Origin: Planococcus sp. CPCC 101016 | Lineage (GTDB): Bacteria; Bacillota; Bacilli; Bacillales_A; Planococcaceae | Assembly (NCBI RefSeq): GCF_007859295.1 | Contig: NZ_VOHB01000007.1 | Span: forward strand, 1-64,000 | Direction of reading: 5' to 3' | Length of the DNA stretch: 64,000 nt | Shown here: piece after piece, positions 32,367 to 40,713 of the stretch | How the letters are laid out: each line of letters starts with the position of its first letter | Position numbering within the stretch: the stretch's first letter is position 1 | Notes under the pieces: generated by a model | Told to the model about the DNA's origin: nothing | What the model saw: only the letters and a program-made list of their open reading frames with translations | Database searches by the model: none | Translations under genes and position numbers: made by a program

Positions 32367-33391
32367 CCTTGGAGATTATCGGAATATCCGTTTTATGGCT
32401 GTTCTTATTCCTTTATGTCATTGTGGCGTCGATTGATTTCGGCGCTGGCTTCTTTAATGCCTACAGCTCTTTTGTCGGAAAGCAGCATATTTTGACGGGA
32501 ATTATTCAGCGTTATTTATCACCAGTCTGGGAAGTAACCAATGTGTTCTTTGTGTTCTTCTTTGTTGGAATCATTGGTTTTTTTCCTCAGACTGCCTTTT
32601 ATTACGGCACCACGCTTTTGGTTCCAGCCAGTCTGGCTTTGATCTTGCTGGCGATTCGCGGCTCCTATTATGCGTTTGCGACTTACGGGGCTAAAATCAA
32701 CCATAGAGGCTATATCTATATGTATGGCTTGTCCGGGCTATTGCTGCCGGCTTCACTCTCACCGGTACTGGCCATGTCTGAAGGCGGCTTTATTCAAATG
32801 GATAATGGCCAGCCCTATTTGGATTATTGGGCGCTGTTCACGAGTCCATTGATGTGGAGTATTGTAGTCTTGAGCTTAACAGCAGTGCTGTATATTTCAG
32901 CTGTGTTTTTGACTTGGTATTCCTCCAAAGCTGGAGATATTAAAGCTAATGAATTGATGCGAAAGTATGCATTAATTTGGGCAGGACCAGCCATCGTTAC
33001 GGCTACCGGTATCATTTATGAGCTCCGTAGCCATAATCCGGAACATTACGCGCGCATTCTTGATATGTGGTGGGTATTCGCTGTTTCGTTCCTGTTGTTT
33101 GCAGGAACCGTTTACTTGATCTGGAAAAAACGCCATTACGGCTGGGCTTTCATTTTGTTGATGGGGCAATTTTTCACAGCATTCTTTGCGTACGGCGCAT
33201 CTCATTACCCATATCTGCTTTATCCGTATTTGACGATCTACGACAGCTTTACAAATGAAGCCATGGCGATTGCATTAATCATCGCGTTTATTGCAGGTCT
33301 TTGCCTGTTGCTGCCATCGCTTTACTTATTGTTCCGACTGTTCCTGTTCGACAAAGATTACATTGAAGGCAAATCGGATTACCACGCATAG
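32363..33391 (+). CDS. cydB: Cytochrome bd oxidase subunit II CydB
   Basis: A 342-residue integral membrane partner of CydA with about eight spans. The N-terminus L-F-L-Y-V-I-V-A-S-I-D-F-G-A-G is typical of the family. It overlaps cydA (ATGA) and is followed by a small cydS-like gene 14 bases later. No cydC-cydD assembly transporter follows in this window. Confidence 0.94.
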   Translation: MTLEIIGISVLWLFLFLYVIVASIDFGAGFFNAYSSFVGKQHILTGIIQRYLSPVWEVTNVFFVFFFVGIIGFFPQTAFYYGTTLLVPASLALILLAIRGSYYAFATYGAKINHRGYIYMYGLSGLLLPASLSPVLAMSEGGFIQMDNGQPYLDYWALFTSPLMWSIVVLSLTAVLYISAVFLTWYSSKAGDIKANELMRKYALIWAGPAIVTATGIIYELRSHNPEHYARILDMWWVFAVSFLLFAGTVYLIWKKRHYGWAFILLMGQFFTAFFAYGASHYPYLLYPYLTIYDSFTNEAMAIALIIAFIAGLCLLLPSLYLLFRLFLFDKDYIEGKSDYHA

Positions 33392-33405
33392 AGGAGGCAT
33401 TATCC

Positions 33406-33516
33406 ATGCAGGATTTCATGATATTTTATGCACCATTTCTGGTTTTGTTCGGAGCCATCATTTTCGGATTCTGGTTCTCGCTGAAAGACGGTCCCGTTAT
33501 GAAAGACCGGGAATAG
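33406..33516 (+). CDS. cydS: CydS-like small subunit of cytochrome bd oxidase
   Basis: A 36-residue protein read directly from the sequence. A GAGGAGG ribosome site (33391-33397) overlaps the cydB stop and lies 8 bases before the ATG. The protein has one membrane span (about residues 6-25) with the pattern F-Y-A-P-F-L-V near the start and F-W-F-S-L-K-D after the span. This resembles the CydS subunit seen in the Geobacillus bd oxidase structure. Position, size and topology all agree; a terminator follows its stop at once. Confidence 0.82.
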   Translation: MQDFMIFYAPFLVLFGAIIFGFWFSLKDGPVMKDRE

Positions 33517-33518
33517 TA

Positions 33519-33551
33519 GCGCGTGCAGGCTTTTGCCTGCCGCGTTTTTTC
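33519..33551 (+). terminator. Terminator of the cydABS operon
   Basis: A GC-rich stem, GCGTGCAGGC with GCCTGCCGC (one bulge), is followed by GTTTTTT. It starts 3 bases after cydS. Confidence 0.88.
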
Positions 33552-33737
33552 CTGTTTGAAATAAAACTTACAGCTCATCATATATTGTCCAGACTTCAGC
33601 GCCCAGATTCTAGGGTCATAAGCCATTTTGACTGTGCGGCTGAAAACATGCCGCTTCGCCAAATTGTCTTATGGCCGTCGAATCTAAAACGGGCGCTTAC
33701 GCTTTTCTTGTTGTATGATAAGGAGATGTGAAATGGA

Positions 33738-35111
33738 GTGAAATTTTTGAAACCAGTAAATAAAAACGACCGGATTACGGTCCATGTAGAAGACTTGACA
33801 CATGACGGTGCAGGCGTAGCAAAAGTGGAAGGATACCCCTTATTCATACCGGGTGCTTTGCCAGGGGAAGATGTACTTGTCCATGTATTAAAAACATTAA
33901 AATCTTATGGCTTTGCCAAGCTTATTGAAATACAGCAGGCTTCTCCATTCCGTGTCACGGCGCCTTGTCCGGTTTTTGATACATGCGGAGGCTGTCAGAT
34001 TCAGCATCTATCGTATGAAGGCCAAATGACCTTCAAACAGAAACTGGTGCGCGATGCCATCACACGGATCGGTAAACTGCCAGACGTCCCGGTGCATCCA
34101 GTGAAAGGCATGGAAGAGCCATGGCGCTACCGCAATAAATCCCAGATTCCGTTTGGCGTGCAAAACGGCAAAGTGGTTGCAGGTTTTTATCAGCCGCGTT
34201 CGCATGATATTGCGGATACGGATATTTGTCTGATACAGACGCCGGAAGCGGATGCTATTATGGTGTCTTTGAAAAAGAGTCTGGCTGAAATGGGCATCGA
34301 GCCTTATGAAGAGGCGACGCATCGCGGCATGCTACGCCATGTAGTGGTTCGTAAAGCTCGTGCTACGGGCGAAATCATGGTAGTTCTAGTCACTAAGAAA
34401 AAGAAGTTCCCTCAAGCGGCTCGCGCTATAGAATTAATCCAAGCCACGGTTCCGGAAGTTACGTCGATTGTCCAGAACATCAACAGCGAAAAGACAAATG
34501 TTATTTTTGGTGATGAGACTTTGACGCTTTGGGGCGAAGACGTGATAGAAGATCGAATCGGCGATGTCCGTTTTGAGATTTCAGCACGCTCTTTTTATCA
34601 GATTAATCCCGAGCAGACTGAGGTTTTATATGGCCAAGCACTTGAATATGCCCAATTGACAGGCAGTGAAACCGTAATCGATGCCTATTGCGGGATCGGA
34701 ACGATTTCCTTGTTTCTTGCTCAACAGGCCAAATTTGTTATGGGCGTTGAAATTGTACCGCAGGCGATTGAAGATGCAAAGCGCAATGCGGAATTGAACG
34801 GTTTATCCAATACATTGTTTGAAGCCGGACCTGCGGAACAGGTGATTCCACGCTGGTACAAAGAAGGCAAAAAGGCAGATGTATTGGTTGTTGACCCACC
34901 ACGAAAAGGCTGTGATGAGCAGTTGCTTGGAACTATCCTCAAGCAGCGGCCGGCACGTGTAGTCTACGTGTCCTGCAACCCGGCAACATTGGCACGTGAT
35001 TTGCGTATATTGGAAGATGGGGGCTACCGGACGAAAGAAGTGCAGCCTGTCGACATGTTCCCTCAGTCCACGCATTGTGAAGCAGTGGCCTGGCTGGAAT
35101 TGGCAGAATGA
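33738..35111 (+). CDS. rlmCD: 23S rRNA (uracil-C5) methyltransferase, RlmCD type
   Basis: A 457-residue SAM-dependent RNA m5U methyltransferase of the TrmA/RumA group. It has an N-terminal TRAM domain (about 5-65), an Fe-S cluster motif beginning C-P-V-F-D-T-C-G-G-C, and the catalytic stretch V-S-C-N-P-A-T-L-A-R-D. The Bacillus relative YefA/RlmCD modifies U747 and U1939. The start is uncertain: GTG at 33738 has AAGGAG 12 bases upstream; TTG at 33747 has GGAG 8 bases upstream and gives M-K-P-V-N-K-N. Confidence 0.9.
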   Translation: MKFLKPVNKNDRITVHVEDLTHDGAGVAKVEGYPLFIPGALPGEDVLVHVLKTLKSYGFAKLIEIQQASPFRVTAPCPVFDTCGGCQIQHLSYEGQMTFKQKLVRDAITRIGKLPDVPVHPVKGMEEPWRYRNKSQIPFGVQNGKVVAGFYQPRSHDIADTDICLIQTPEADAIMVSLKKSLAEMGIEPYEEATHRGMLRHVVVRKARATGEIMVVLVTKKKKFPQAARAIELIQATVPEVTSIVQNINSEKTNVIFGDETLTLWGEDVIEDRIGDVRFEISARSFYQINPEQTEVLYGQALEYAQLTGSETVIDAYCGIGTISLFLAQQAKFVMGVEIVPQAIEDAKRNAELNGLSNTLFEAGPAEQVIPRWYKEGKKADVLVVDPPRKGCDEQLLGTILKQRPARVVYVSCNPATLARDLRILEDGGYRTKEVQPVDMFPQSTHCEAVAWLELAE

Positions 35112-35117
35112 ATAGAG

Positions 35118-35157
35118 GAACCTGATCAGTAGAAATACTGACCAGGTTCTTTTTTTA
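35118..35157 (+). terminator. Terminator after rlmCD
   Basis: GAACCTG-TCAGTA pairs with TACTGA-CAGGTTC (one mismatch) around GAAA, followed by eight or more T. Confidence 0.9.
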
Positions 35158-35251
35158 TTCCATACAATAAGTGACATTTTAATCAGTTACAGGTTTTAAG
35201 TGGATGACCAGAAGGGTAAAGACAAGGGAATACTTCATGAGGGAGAGAACG

Positions 35252-35416
35252 ATGAAAATGGAACAGATACCCGAGTCTAAATTCACTGATAAACGTGAAA
35301 CAATCATTCAGGGTTTGGTGGAACAGAATGTCTTCAAAATCAATGGTCGCCAACTATACGAAACTTCACTTTATGAGTTAATGAAAACCTATACAGAAAC
35401 TGACCAAGCCGGCTGA
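35252..35416 (+). CDS. Small FbpA-like protein (Fur-regulated basic protein A family)
   Basis: A 54-residue protein with the core K-I-N-G-R-Q-L-Y-E-T-S-L-Y-E-L near residues 29-43, which resembles the Pfam family of Fur-regulated basic protein A. In Bacillus that protein helps an iron-sparing response. I do not see a clear Fur box upstream, so iron control is not shown here. ATG at 35252 has GAGGGAGAG upstream; the longer frame from 35204 lacks a site. Confidence 0.6.
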   Translation: MKMEQIPESKFTDKRETIIQGLVEQNVFKINGRQLYETSLYELMKTYTETDQAG

Positions 35417-35429
35417 TTCCGGCTTTTTT
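35406..35429 (+). terminator. Terminator overlapping the end of the FbpA-like gene
   Basis: AAGCCGG pairs with CCGGCTT around six bases and is followed by TTTT. It includes the stop codon. Confidence 0.8.
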
Positions 35430-35460
35430 CAATGGCATACATCGAATGGGAGGAAAATCC

Positions 35461-36909
35461 ATGCACAATAAAAAGTTGGAAGAGTACCGCCGGGAACGGC
35501 TCGATGAAATGACAATTGCTGAAATGCAAGAAGCAATGGAAGCAGGGCAACTGACTTCCGAAGAGCTTGTTTTAATGTATAAAGAAAATATTTCAGTGCG
35601 CGACAAAAATACCTGCGCTGTCCTCGAGATGAATCCCGATGCCTTATTGACTGCTCAATCGCTTGATTTTGAACGCCGCCAAAAAGGGCCGCGTTCAGCT
35701 CTGCACGGCATCCCCATTCTCATCAAAGATAATATGGATACGGGGGATAAAATGCATACCAGCGCAGGATCTCTAGCAATGAAGGATCATTACGCATTGC
35801 AAGATGCCAAAGTGGTGGAAAAACTGCGCCAGGCAGGTGCAGTGATTCTTGGCAAGACGAATATGACAGAATGGGCAAATTTTATGTCGGATAAAATGCC
35901 CAATGGCTATAGTTCGAGAGGCGGACAAGTAAAAAATCCGTACGGAAGCTTCGATGTGGGAGGTTCAAGTTCAGGATCGGCTGCAGCTGTCGCCTCCAAT
36001 CTGGCAGTAGGAGCGATTGGGACAGAGACCTCAGGATCCATCATCAATCCTGCGGCACAAAATAGTTTAGTTGGCATTAAGCCGACTGTTGGATTGACCA
36101 GCCGGACGGGCATTATTCCGTTATCGCATACGCAGGATGTCCCCGGTCCTTTAGCACGAACCGTGGCCGATGCCGTAACGCTTTTTAAAGCGATCATTGG
36201 CGTAGATCCAGCAGACATCAGTACGGTTTTTGCTGAACAGTTTGAGGATTACGACTGGAACCGTCACTTTAAAGAAGATGGGCTTCAAGGCATAAAACTT
36301 GGAGTGGCAAAAAAATTATTCAAGGAAATCAGCGACGATCAGTTAGTCCAATTTGAGAAAGCGCTGGAGGTGCTGCGAAGATGTGGTGCGGAAATTATTG
36401 ATGAAGTCGATCTAGGCGTTCAACAGGAAGATTTGGGTTTTGCGGTTCTGCTGCATGAGTTTAAGGCGAATCTCAATGCTTACCTGGCGAAGTCAAATCT
36501 GGATCATCGCATCCGGTCATTGGATGACATCATTGCTTTTAATAACGAGCATGCAGAGAAAATGCTGAAGTTTGGCCAGAACTTACTGGAACAAGCCAAC
36601 GGAATGACCGGCATGCTAACGGACCGAGAATACGTGGAAGCGCTGGAGCGCAACCGCTTTTTGGCAGCAGAGCGCGGCATGAAGGAAGTTCTGGACAATG
36701 TCGGTGTCGATGCGCTGGTTCTGCCGCAAGATTTCGGCTGCAATATTGGCGCAGCCGCTGGTTTTCCTTCCATCACGGTACCATTTGGCTATAGCAAATC
36801 AGGAGAGCCTTTCGGAATCACGTTTGCGGGACAAGCGTTCAGTGAACCAGCTCTAATTGAATATGCCTATGCATTTGAACAAGCTGTCAAAGGACGGCGC
36901 AAACCATAA
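35461..36909 (+). CDS. Amidase signature family protein
   Basis: A 482-residue cytosolic hydrolase of the same fold as GatA but not part of a gat operon. The triad is visible: Lys89 in I-L-I-K-D-N, then serines in G-G-S-S-S-G-S-A and T-E-T-S-G-S-I-I. Family members hydrolyse a wide range of amides, so the substrate is unknown. ATG at 35461 has GGGAGG 7 bases upstream; the in-frame ATG at 35446 lies before that site. A shared terminator follows. Confidence 0.88.
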   Translation: MHNKKLEEYRRERLDEMTIAEMQEAMEAGQLTSEELVLMYKENISVRDKNTCAVLEMNPDALLTAQSLDFERRQKGPRSALHGIPILIKDNMDTGDKMHTSAGSLAMKDHYALQDAKVVEKLRQAGAVILGKTNMTEWANFMSDKMPNGYSSRGGQVKNPYGSFDVGGSSSGSAAAVASNLAVGAIGTETSGSIINPAAQNSLVGIKPTVGLTSRTGIIPLSHTQDVPGPLARTVADAVTLFKAIIGVDPADISTVFAEQFEDYDWNRHFKEDGLQGIKLGVAKKLFKEISDDQLVQFEKALEVLRRCGAEIIDEVDLGVQQEDLGFAVLLHEFKANLNAYLAKSNLDHRIRSLDDIIAFNNEHAEKMLKFGQNLLEQANGMTGMLTDREYVEALERNRFLAAERGMKEVLDNVGVDALVLPQDFGCNIGAAAGFPSITVPFGYSKSGEPFGITFAGQAFSEPALIEYAYAFEQAVKGRRKP

Positions 36910-36945
36910 AAAAGAGCGAAGCCTCCTCGGCTTCGCTCTTTTTTA
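36908..36945. terminator. Bidirectional terminator, amidase / tetR
   Basis: GAGCGAAGCC pairs with GGCTTCGCTC around a 5-base loop, with flanking A-run and T-run. It serves the two convergent genes. Confidence 0.93.
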
Positions 36946-37803
36946 TGTGAGGTCTCCTAGATGCTTCCAGACCTGCTCAATCATGATCGAAAGTTCGGAT
37001 TCAATCTGTTTATCGTTGGCCAAGGTAGTCAGGACACTTTCAACCAACGCTTTTCTTGGAGATTCTTCTGCTAACTCAGCTGAAAGAAAGTGAACCAGCT
37101 GCTGTGTATTTTTCTGGTTTTTTAGTTTGGCTGCATACAGTTCCAGCATAGGAGCCAACTCTTCTATGCTGATGCTATCAGCTGAAGTGGTAAGGGGTAA
37201 TTTCATATTGCCGATAAAGGTATCTTTTGCTGCTATCTGAAGAGCAATGGTCGCCTGCAAGCGACGGATGACGAAAGAAGAAAGCTTAGCTGCTGGAACC
37301 TCTTCTGTGGAAAGCAGGCGCCATAGGTGAATCAGCTGCTGAACATAGCCATGGACAAAAGCCGCATTTTCCAGTGCATAAGGAGCAGCTTCCTTACCGA
37401 AAACATCTACGATCCGTGATGAAATCCATTCCATTTCCAATGAATATTGCTTAATTGAAAATGATTTTAATTCGGGATCCTGCGAATAGAAAATACTTTC
37501 ATAAAGTGAAAATAGGTTTTTTTCAAGGTTAAGTTTAATGCGGATATACAATTGTTCTGCCAAAACATCCGGATTGTTAGGCGGCATTCCAACTGCAGCT
37601 GCCATTCGTTGCTGCCGGATCTCGCTGCCGATGGATTCCATGATGGCCATGAGGCATTCCGCTTTCGATCCAAAATAATTATAGAAAGTCCCTTTTGATA
37701 CATTGGCTTCATCTAGAATGTCTTGAATAGAGGAGGAGTTATAACCTTTGTTAATGAAAAGCTCGTAGGCTGCACTTAGAATCTGTTGTTTTTTTGGGTT
37801 CAT
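36943..37803 (-). CDS. TetR/AcrR family regulator, divergent from an efflux pump
   Basis: A 286-residue repressor-type protein. The N-terminal helix-turn-helix is about residues 8-52, containing S-S-I-Q-D-I-L-D-E-A-N-V-S-K-G-T-F-Y-N-Y-F. The ligand domain is long for the family (TetR proteins are often near 200 residues). ATG at 37803 follows AAGGTGAGG; a GTG at 37812 lies inside that site. A promoter with 17-base spacing (TTGTTT, TATTAT on the minus strand, 37836-37864) precedes it. It very likely controls itself and the adjacent pump through the operators described. Confidence 0.88.
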   Translation of the reverse strand: MNPKKQQILSAAYELFINKGYNSSSIQDILDEANVSKGTFYNYFGSKAECLMAIMESIGSEIRQQRMAAAVGMPPNNPDVLAEQLYIRIKLNLEKNLFSLYESIFYSQDPELKSFSIKQYSLEMEWISSRIVDVFGKEAAPYALENAAFVHGYVQQLIHLWRLLSTEEVPAAKLSSFVIRRLQATIALQIAAKDTFIGNMKLPLTTSADSISIEELAPMLELYAAKLKNQKNTQQLVHFLSAELAEESPRKALVESVLTTLANDKQIESELSIMIEQVWKHLGDLT

Positions 37804-37815
37804 ATACCTCACCTT

Positions 37816-37830
37816 TATACCGTTAGTCTA
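37816..37830. promoter_or_regulatory. Operator copy 1, in the tetR leader
   Basis: TATACCGTTAGTCTA matches 13 of 15 positions of the reverse complement of operator copy 2. It lies just after the predicted tetR transcription start and before the ribosome site, so a bound repressor would block tetR. Confidence 0.6.
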
Positions 37831-37891
37831 TTAACATAATAACCTGTAAATGCTTTTAAAACAATGTTTTAATTCGATTGATACAAAAACC

Positions 37892-37920
37892 TTGAAAAAA
37901 ATATACTATCGGTATAGAAT
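37892..37920 (+). promoter_or_regulatory. Promoter of the efflux gene with operator copy 2 in its spacer
   Basis: TTGAAA at 37892-37897 and TAGAAT at 37915-37920 are 17 bases apart. The perfect palindrome TATAC-TATCG-GTATA occupies 37902-37916, inside the spacer and touching the -10 element. A repressor bound here would exclude RNA polymerase. Confidence 0.7.
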
Positions 37921-37975
37921 AATGCAATGGAGAAACAAGAAAAAATATAAAGCAGTACTTACGGAGGAAACAAAG

Positions 37976-39445
37976 ATGAAAGAACAGAAAAAAACACCTT
38001 ATGGCATTATTGCCATTCTCTTTACAGGGGCATTTGTAGCGATCTTTAACCAAACTTTATTGAACATCGCCCTGCCTGAAATCATGCTGGATTTGAATAT
38101 TGATGCTTCTACAGCGCAATGGCTTGTCACAGGCTATATGCTGGTTAACGGGATTTTGATTCCAGCCAGTGCTTTTTTTATCCAGCGTTATTCGAACCGT
38201 TCAATTTTTATCGTGGCTATGTCCTTATTCGCATTAGGAACCCTATTGGCTGCTGTCGCACCAGTGTTCAGCGTGTTGTTGATCGGCAGAATGGTTCAAG
38301 CTTCCGGTGCGGCATTGATGATGCCTTTACTAATGAATGTTATGCTTGCCGCTTTTCCGGTTGAAAAACGCGGATCTGCAATGGGCGTTTTCGGACTGGT
38401 CATGGTTGTTGCACCTGCAATCGGACCGACGCTGTCAGGATTTATCGTAGAGCATTACTCATGGCGTGTGCTTTTTTGGGTTGTCTTGCCGGTGGCTTTG
38501 ATTCCACTGGCTTTAGGAATTTTTAAATTAAAGAATCTGACATTCCAGAACAGGGAAATATCGCTTGATAAAGCCTCACTGGCTCTTTCAAGTTTAGGTT
38601 TCGGTGGCGTATTATATGGATTCAGTTCTGCTGGTACCTTGGGCTGGTCCGATCCGATTGTTCTGGCTGCGATCGCCGTTGGTGTGGTATCGCTGATCAT
38701 CTTCGGATTCCGCCAGTTGAAATTGGATGAACCCTTGCTTGAAATCCGAATTTATAAATACCCAATGTTTGCTTTGTCATCAGCTATTTCCATTGCCCTT
38801 TCCATGTCAATGTTTTCTGCAATGATCCTGATGCCGATTTACATCCAGACTATCAAGGGCATTTCGCCGATCGAATCCGGTCTGCTGATGCTGCCAGGGG
38901 CTTTAGTGATGGGACTCATGTCTCCGATTACTGGCCGGCTTTTCGATCGCTTCGGAGCAAAAGTATTGGCGATTCCCGGTTTGGCGATTGTTGTACTGAC
39001 AACTTTTATGTTTAGCCAATTGAGTTTGGATTCGAGCTATATTAGCATTATGCTGATGTATACGCTGCGGATGTTCGGCATCTCCATGGTGATGATGCCA
39101 GTTATGACAAATGGCTTGAATACGTTGCCGATGAAAGCATACCCGCACGGGACAGCAATTAACAACACATTGCAGCAAGTAGCAGGTGCTGTGGGATCTG
39201 CTTTCCTAATTACGATCATGAATACGCGCACTGAGTCGACAGCGAAAGAGCTGGCTGCAGGTGGAACGGCTCCGGAGAGCATCATGAATCTGGCAATGCT
39301 CGATGGCATTAATTTCTCGTTTTTCGTTTCCACTTTTATCGCGCTGGTGGCGTTGATACTGGCTTTCTTCATTAAAAAGCCGGTTCGTCCAGTAACGGAA
39401 GAGGAAAAAGAAATCGTCTATAGACAACAAGAAGTAACAGAATAA
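37976..39445 (+). CDS. DHA2-type MFS multidrug efflux transporter
   Basis: A 489-residue membrane protein with about 14 spans, the DHA2 (LmrB/EmrB-like) layout. The motif L-N-I-A-L-P-E-I near residue 32 and W-L-V-T-G-Y-M-L-V-N-G near residue 52 are typical of this group, as is the motif C-like G-x-x-x-G-P-x-x-G in A-P-A-I-G-P-T-L-S-G. ATG at 37976 is preceded by GGAGG; the frame is open back to 37850 but without a better start. The substrate is unknown; control is by the divergent TetR protein. Confidence 0.9.
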   Translation: MKEQKKTPYGIIAILFTGAFVAIFNQTLLNIALPEIMLDLNIDASTAQWLVTGYMLVNGILIPASAFFIQRYSNRSIFIVAMSLFALGTLLAAVAPVFSVLLIGRMVQASGAALMMPLLMNVMLAAFPVEKRGSAMGVFGLVMVVAPAIGPTLSGFIVEHYSWRVLFWVVLPVALIPLALGIFKLKNLTFQNREISLDKASLALSSLGFGGVLYGFSSAGTLGWSDPIVLAAIAVGVVSLIIFGFRQLKLDEPLLEIRIYKYPMFALSSAISIALSMSMFSAMILMPIYIQTIKGISPIESGLLMLPGALVMGLMSPITGRLFDRFGAKVLAIPGLAIVVLTTFMFSQLSLDSSYISIMLMYTLRMFGISMVMMPVMTNGLNTLPMKAYPHGTAINNTLQQVAGAVGSAFLITIMNTRTESTAKELAAGGTAPESIMNLAMLDGINFSFFVSTFIALVALILAFFIKKPVRPVTEEEKEIVYRQQEVTE

Positions 39446-39454
39446 ATGACTCAG

Positions 39455-39481
39455 CCAGTCCGCATTGCCGGGCTGGTTTTT
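39455..39481 (+). terminator. Terminator after the efflux gene
   Basis: CCAGTCCG pairs with CGGGCTGG around a 6-base loop, followed by TTTTT. Confidence 0.82.
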
Positions 39482-39552
39482 ATTGTCTCAGAAAGGCGAC
39501 AGAACACCAGATATGGTACACTTATAGCATTGAAAAGAAGGTGGAATCGCAA

Positions 39553-40713
39553 ATGACTTTTATAAATGAATTAAGTCCGATATGGCAAGAAAAATGGAAA
39601 AAAGCTGGATTTGAAACGGCAATGCCGATCCAGGAACAGATGATTCCGGAAATGTTGGCCGGCAATGACATCGTTGCAGAATCTCCAACAGGTTCCGGTA
39701 AGACTTTAGCTTATGTACTTCCGATATTGGAGCGGGTGAATCCGGAAAAGCAGGCAATCCAGGCGATGATCGTAGCTCCTTCACAGGAATTGTCGATGCA
39801 AATCGTCAATGTATTGCGCGAATGGACAGAGGGAACTGACGTAACGGTCACTCAATTGATCGGTGGGGCAAATATGCAGCGTCAGTTGGAGAAGTTGAAG
39901 AAAAAACCGACCATAGTCGTGGGGACTCCAGGACGATTAAACGAATTGGTAAAAACCAAAAAGCTGAAAATGCATGAAATCCGCATGTTGGTATTGGATG
40001 AAGGCGATCAGCTGATGGCGCGTGAGCACCGGGGGATCATGAAGGACCTGATTGAAAAAACCCAGCATGAGCGCCAATTGGTGCTAGTATCAGCAACGAT
40101 TACCGAAGAAATCGAATTGGTAGCGGAACGTTTGATGCAACATCCGACGCGCTTGCAAGTAACGGCAGAAGATTTGCCGATGTTTGGTAAAGTGACACAT
40201 TCTTTCATCAAAGTGGATGAGCGGGACAAAACCGAAATGCTCCGCAGCATTTCGCATATTCCTGGTATGAAAGGCTTGGCTTTCGTTAATAATCTGGACC
40301 AATTGCTGATGAAGGAAAATAAATTGAAGTTCCGTGACGCGAAAATCGTCACTTTGCATTCCGAAATGAAAAAAGATGAACGCAAAAAAGCGTTGGATGC
40401 TTTCCGAAAAGGGGAAGTGGCTGTTCTGATTGCAACCGAAGTAGCGGCTCGTGGGTTAGATATCGATTCAGTGACGCATGTGATCCATGTGGACGTTCCA
40501 CAAACGGTCGAGCAGTATCTGCATCGCTCAGGAAGAACCGGAAGAGCGGGGGCGGACGGTGAAGTCTTGACTTTATTGGCGTATGCTGACGAGCGCCATT
40601 ACAAGAAATTCACCAAAGAATTGCCTTCCAAACCTGTGCAAAAAGTGATACACGGTGGAAAGCTTATTGAAGGATCCAGCAAAACCATTGCTGCAAAGGG
40701 GAATAAACGATGA
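39553..40713 (+). CDS. yfmL: DEAD-box RNA helicase YfmL
   Basis: A 386-residue ATP-dependent RNA helicase. Motif I is S-P-T-G-S-G-K-T near residues 45-52, motif II reads D-E-G-D instead of D-E-A-D, motif III is S-A-T, and motif VI is H-R-S-G-R-T-G-R. The short C-terminal tail fits YfmL, a ribosome-assembly helicase in Bacillus. ATG at 39553 follows AAGGTGG with 8-base spacing. It overlaps the M29 peptidase gene by four bases. Confidence 0.87.
   Translation: MTFINELSPIWQEKWKKAGFETAMPIQEQMIPEMLAGNDIVAESPTGSGKTLAYVLPILERVNPEKQAIQAMIVAPSQELSMQIVNVLREWTEGTDVTVTQLIGGANMQRQLEKLKKKPTIVVGTPGRLNELVKTKKLKMHEIRMLVLDEGDQLMAREHRGIMKDLIEKTQHERQLVLVSATITEEIELVAERLMQHPTRLQVTAEDLPMFGKVTHSFIKVDERDKTEMLRSISHIPGMKGLAFVNNLDQLLMKENKLKFRDAKIVTLHSEMKKDERKKALDAFRKGEVAVLIATEVAARGLDIDSVTHVIHVDVPQTVEQYLHRSGRTGRAGADGEVLTLLAYADERHYKKFTKELPSKPVQKVIHGGKLIEGSSKTIAAKGNKR

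Noticed and set aside
33291-33731. 146-codon plus-strand frame after cydB
   Set aside because: It overlaps the end of cydB, cydS and the terminator in another frame; cydS explains the coding signal.
35160-35252. Fur box before the FbpA-like gene
   Set aside because: No convincing 7-1-7 or 19-base Fur inverted repeat could be found by eye.
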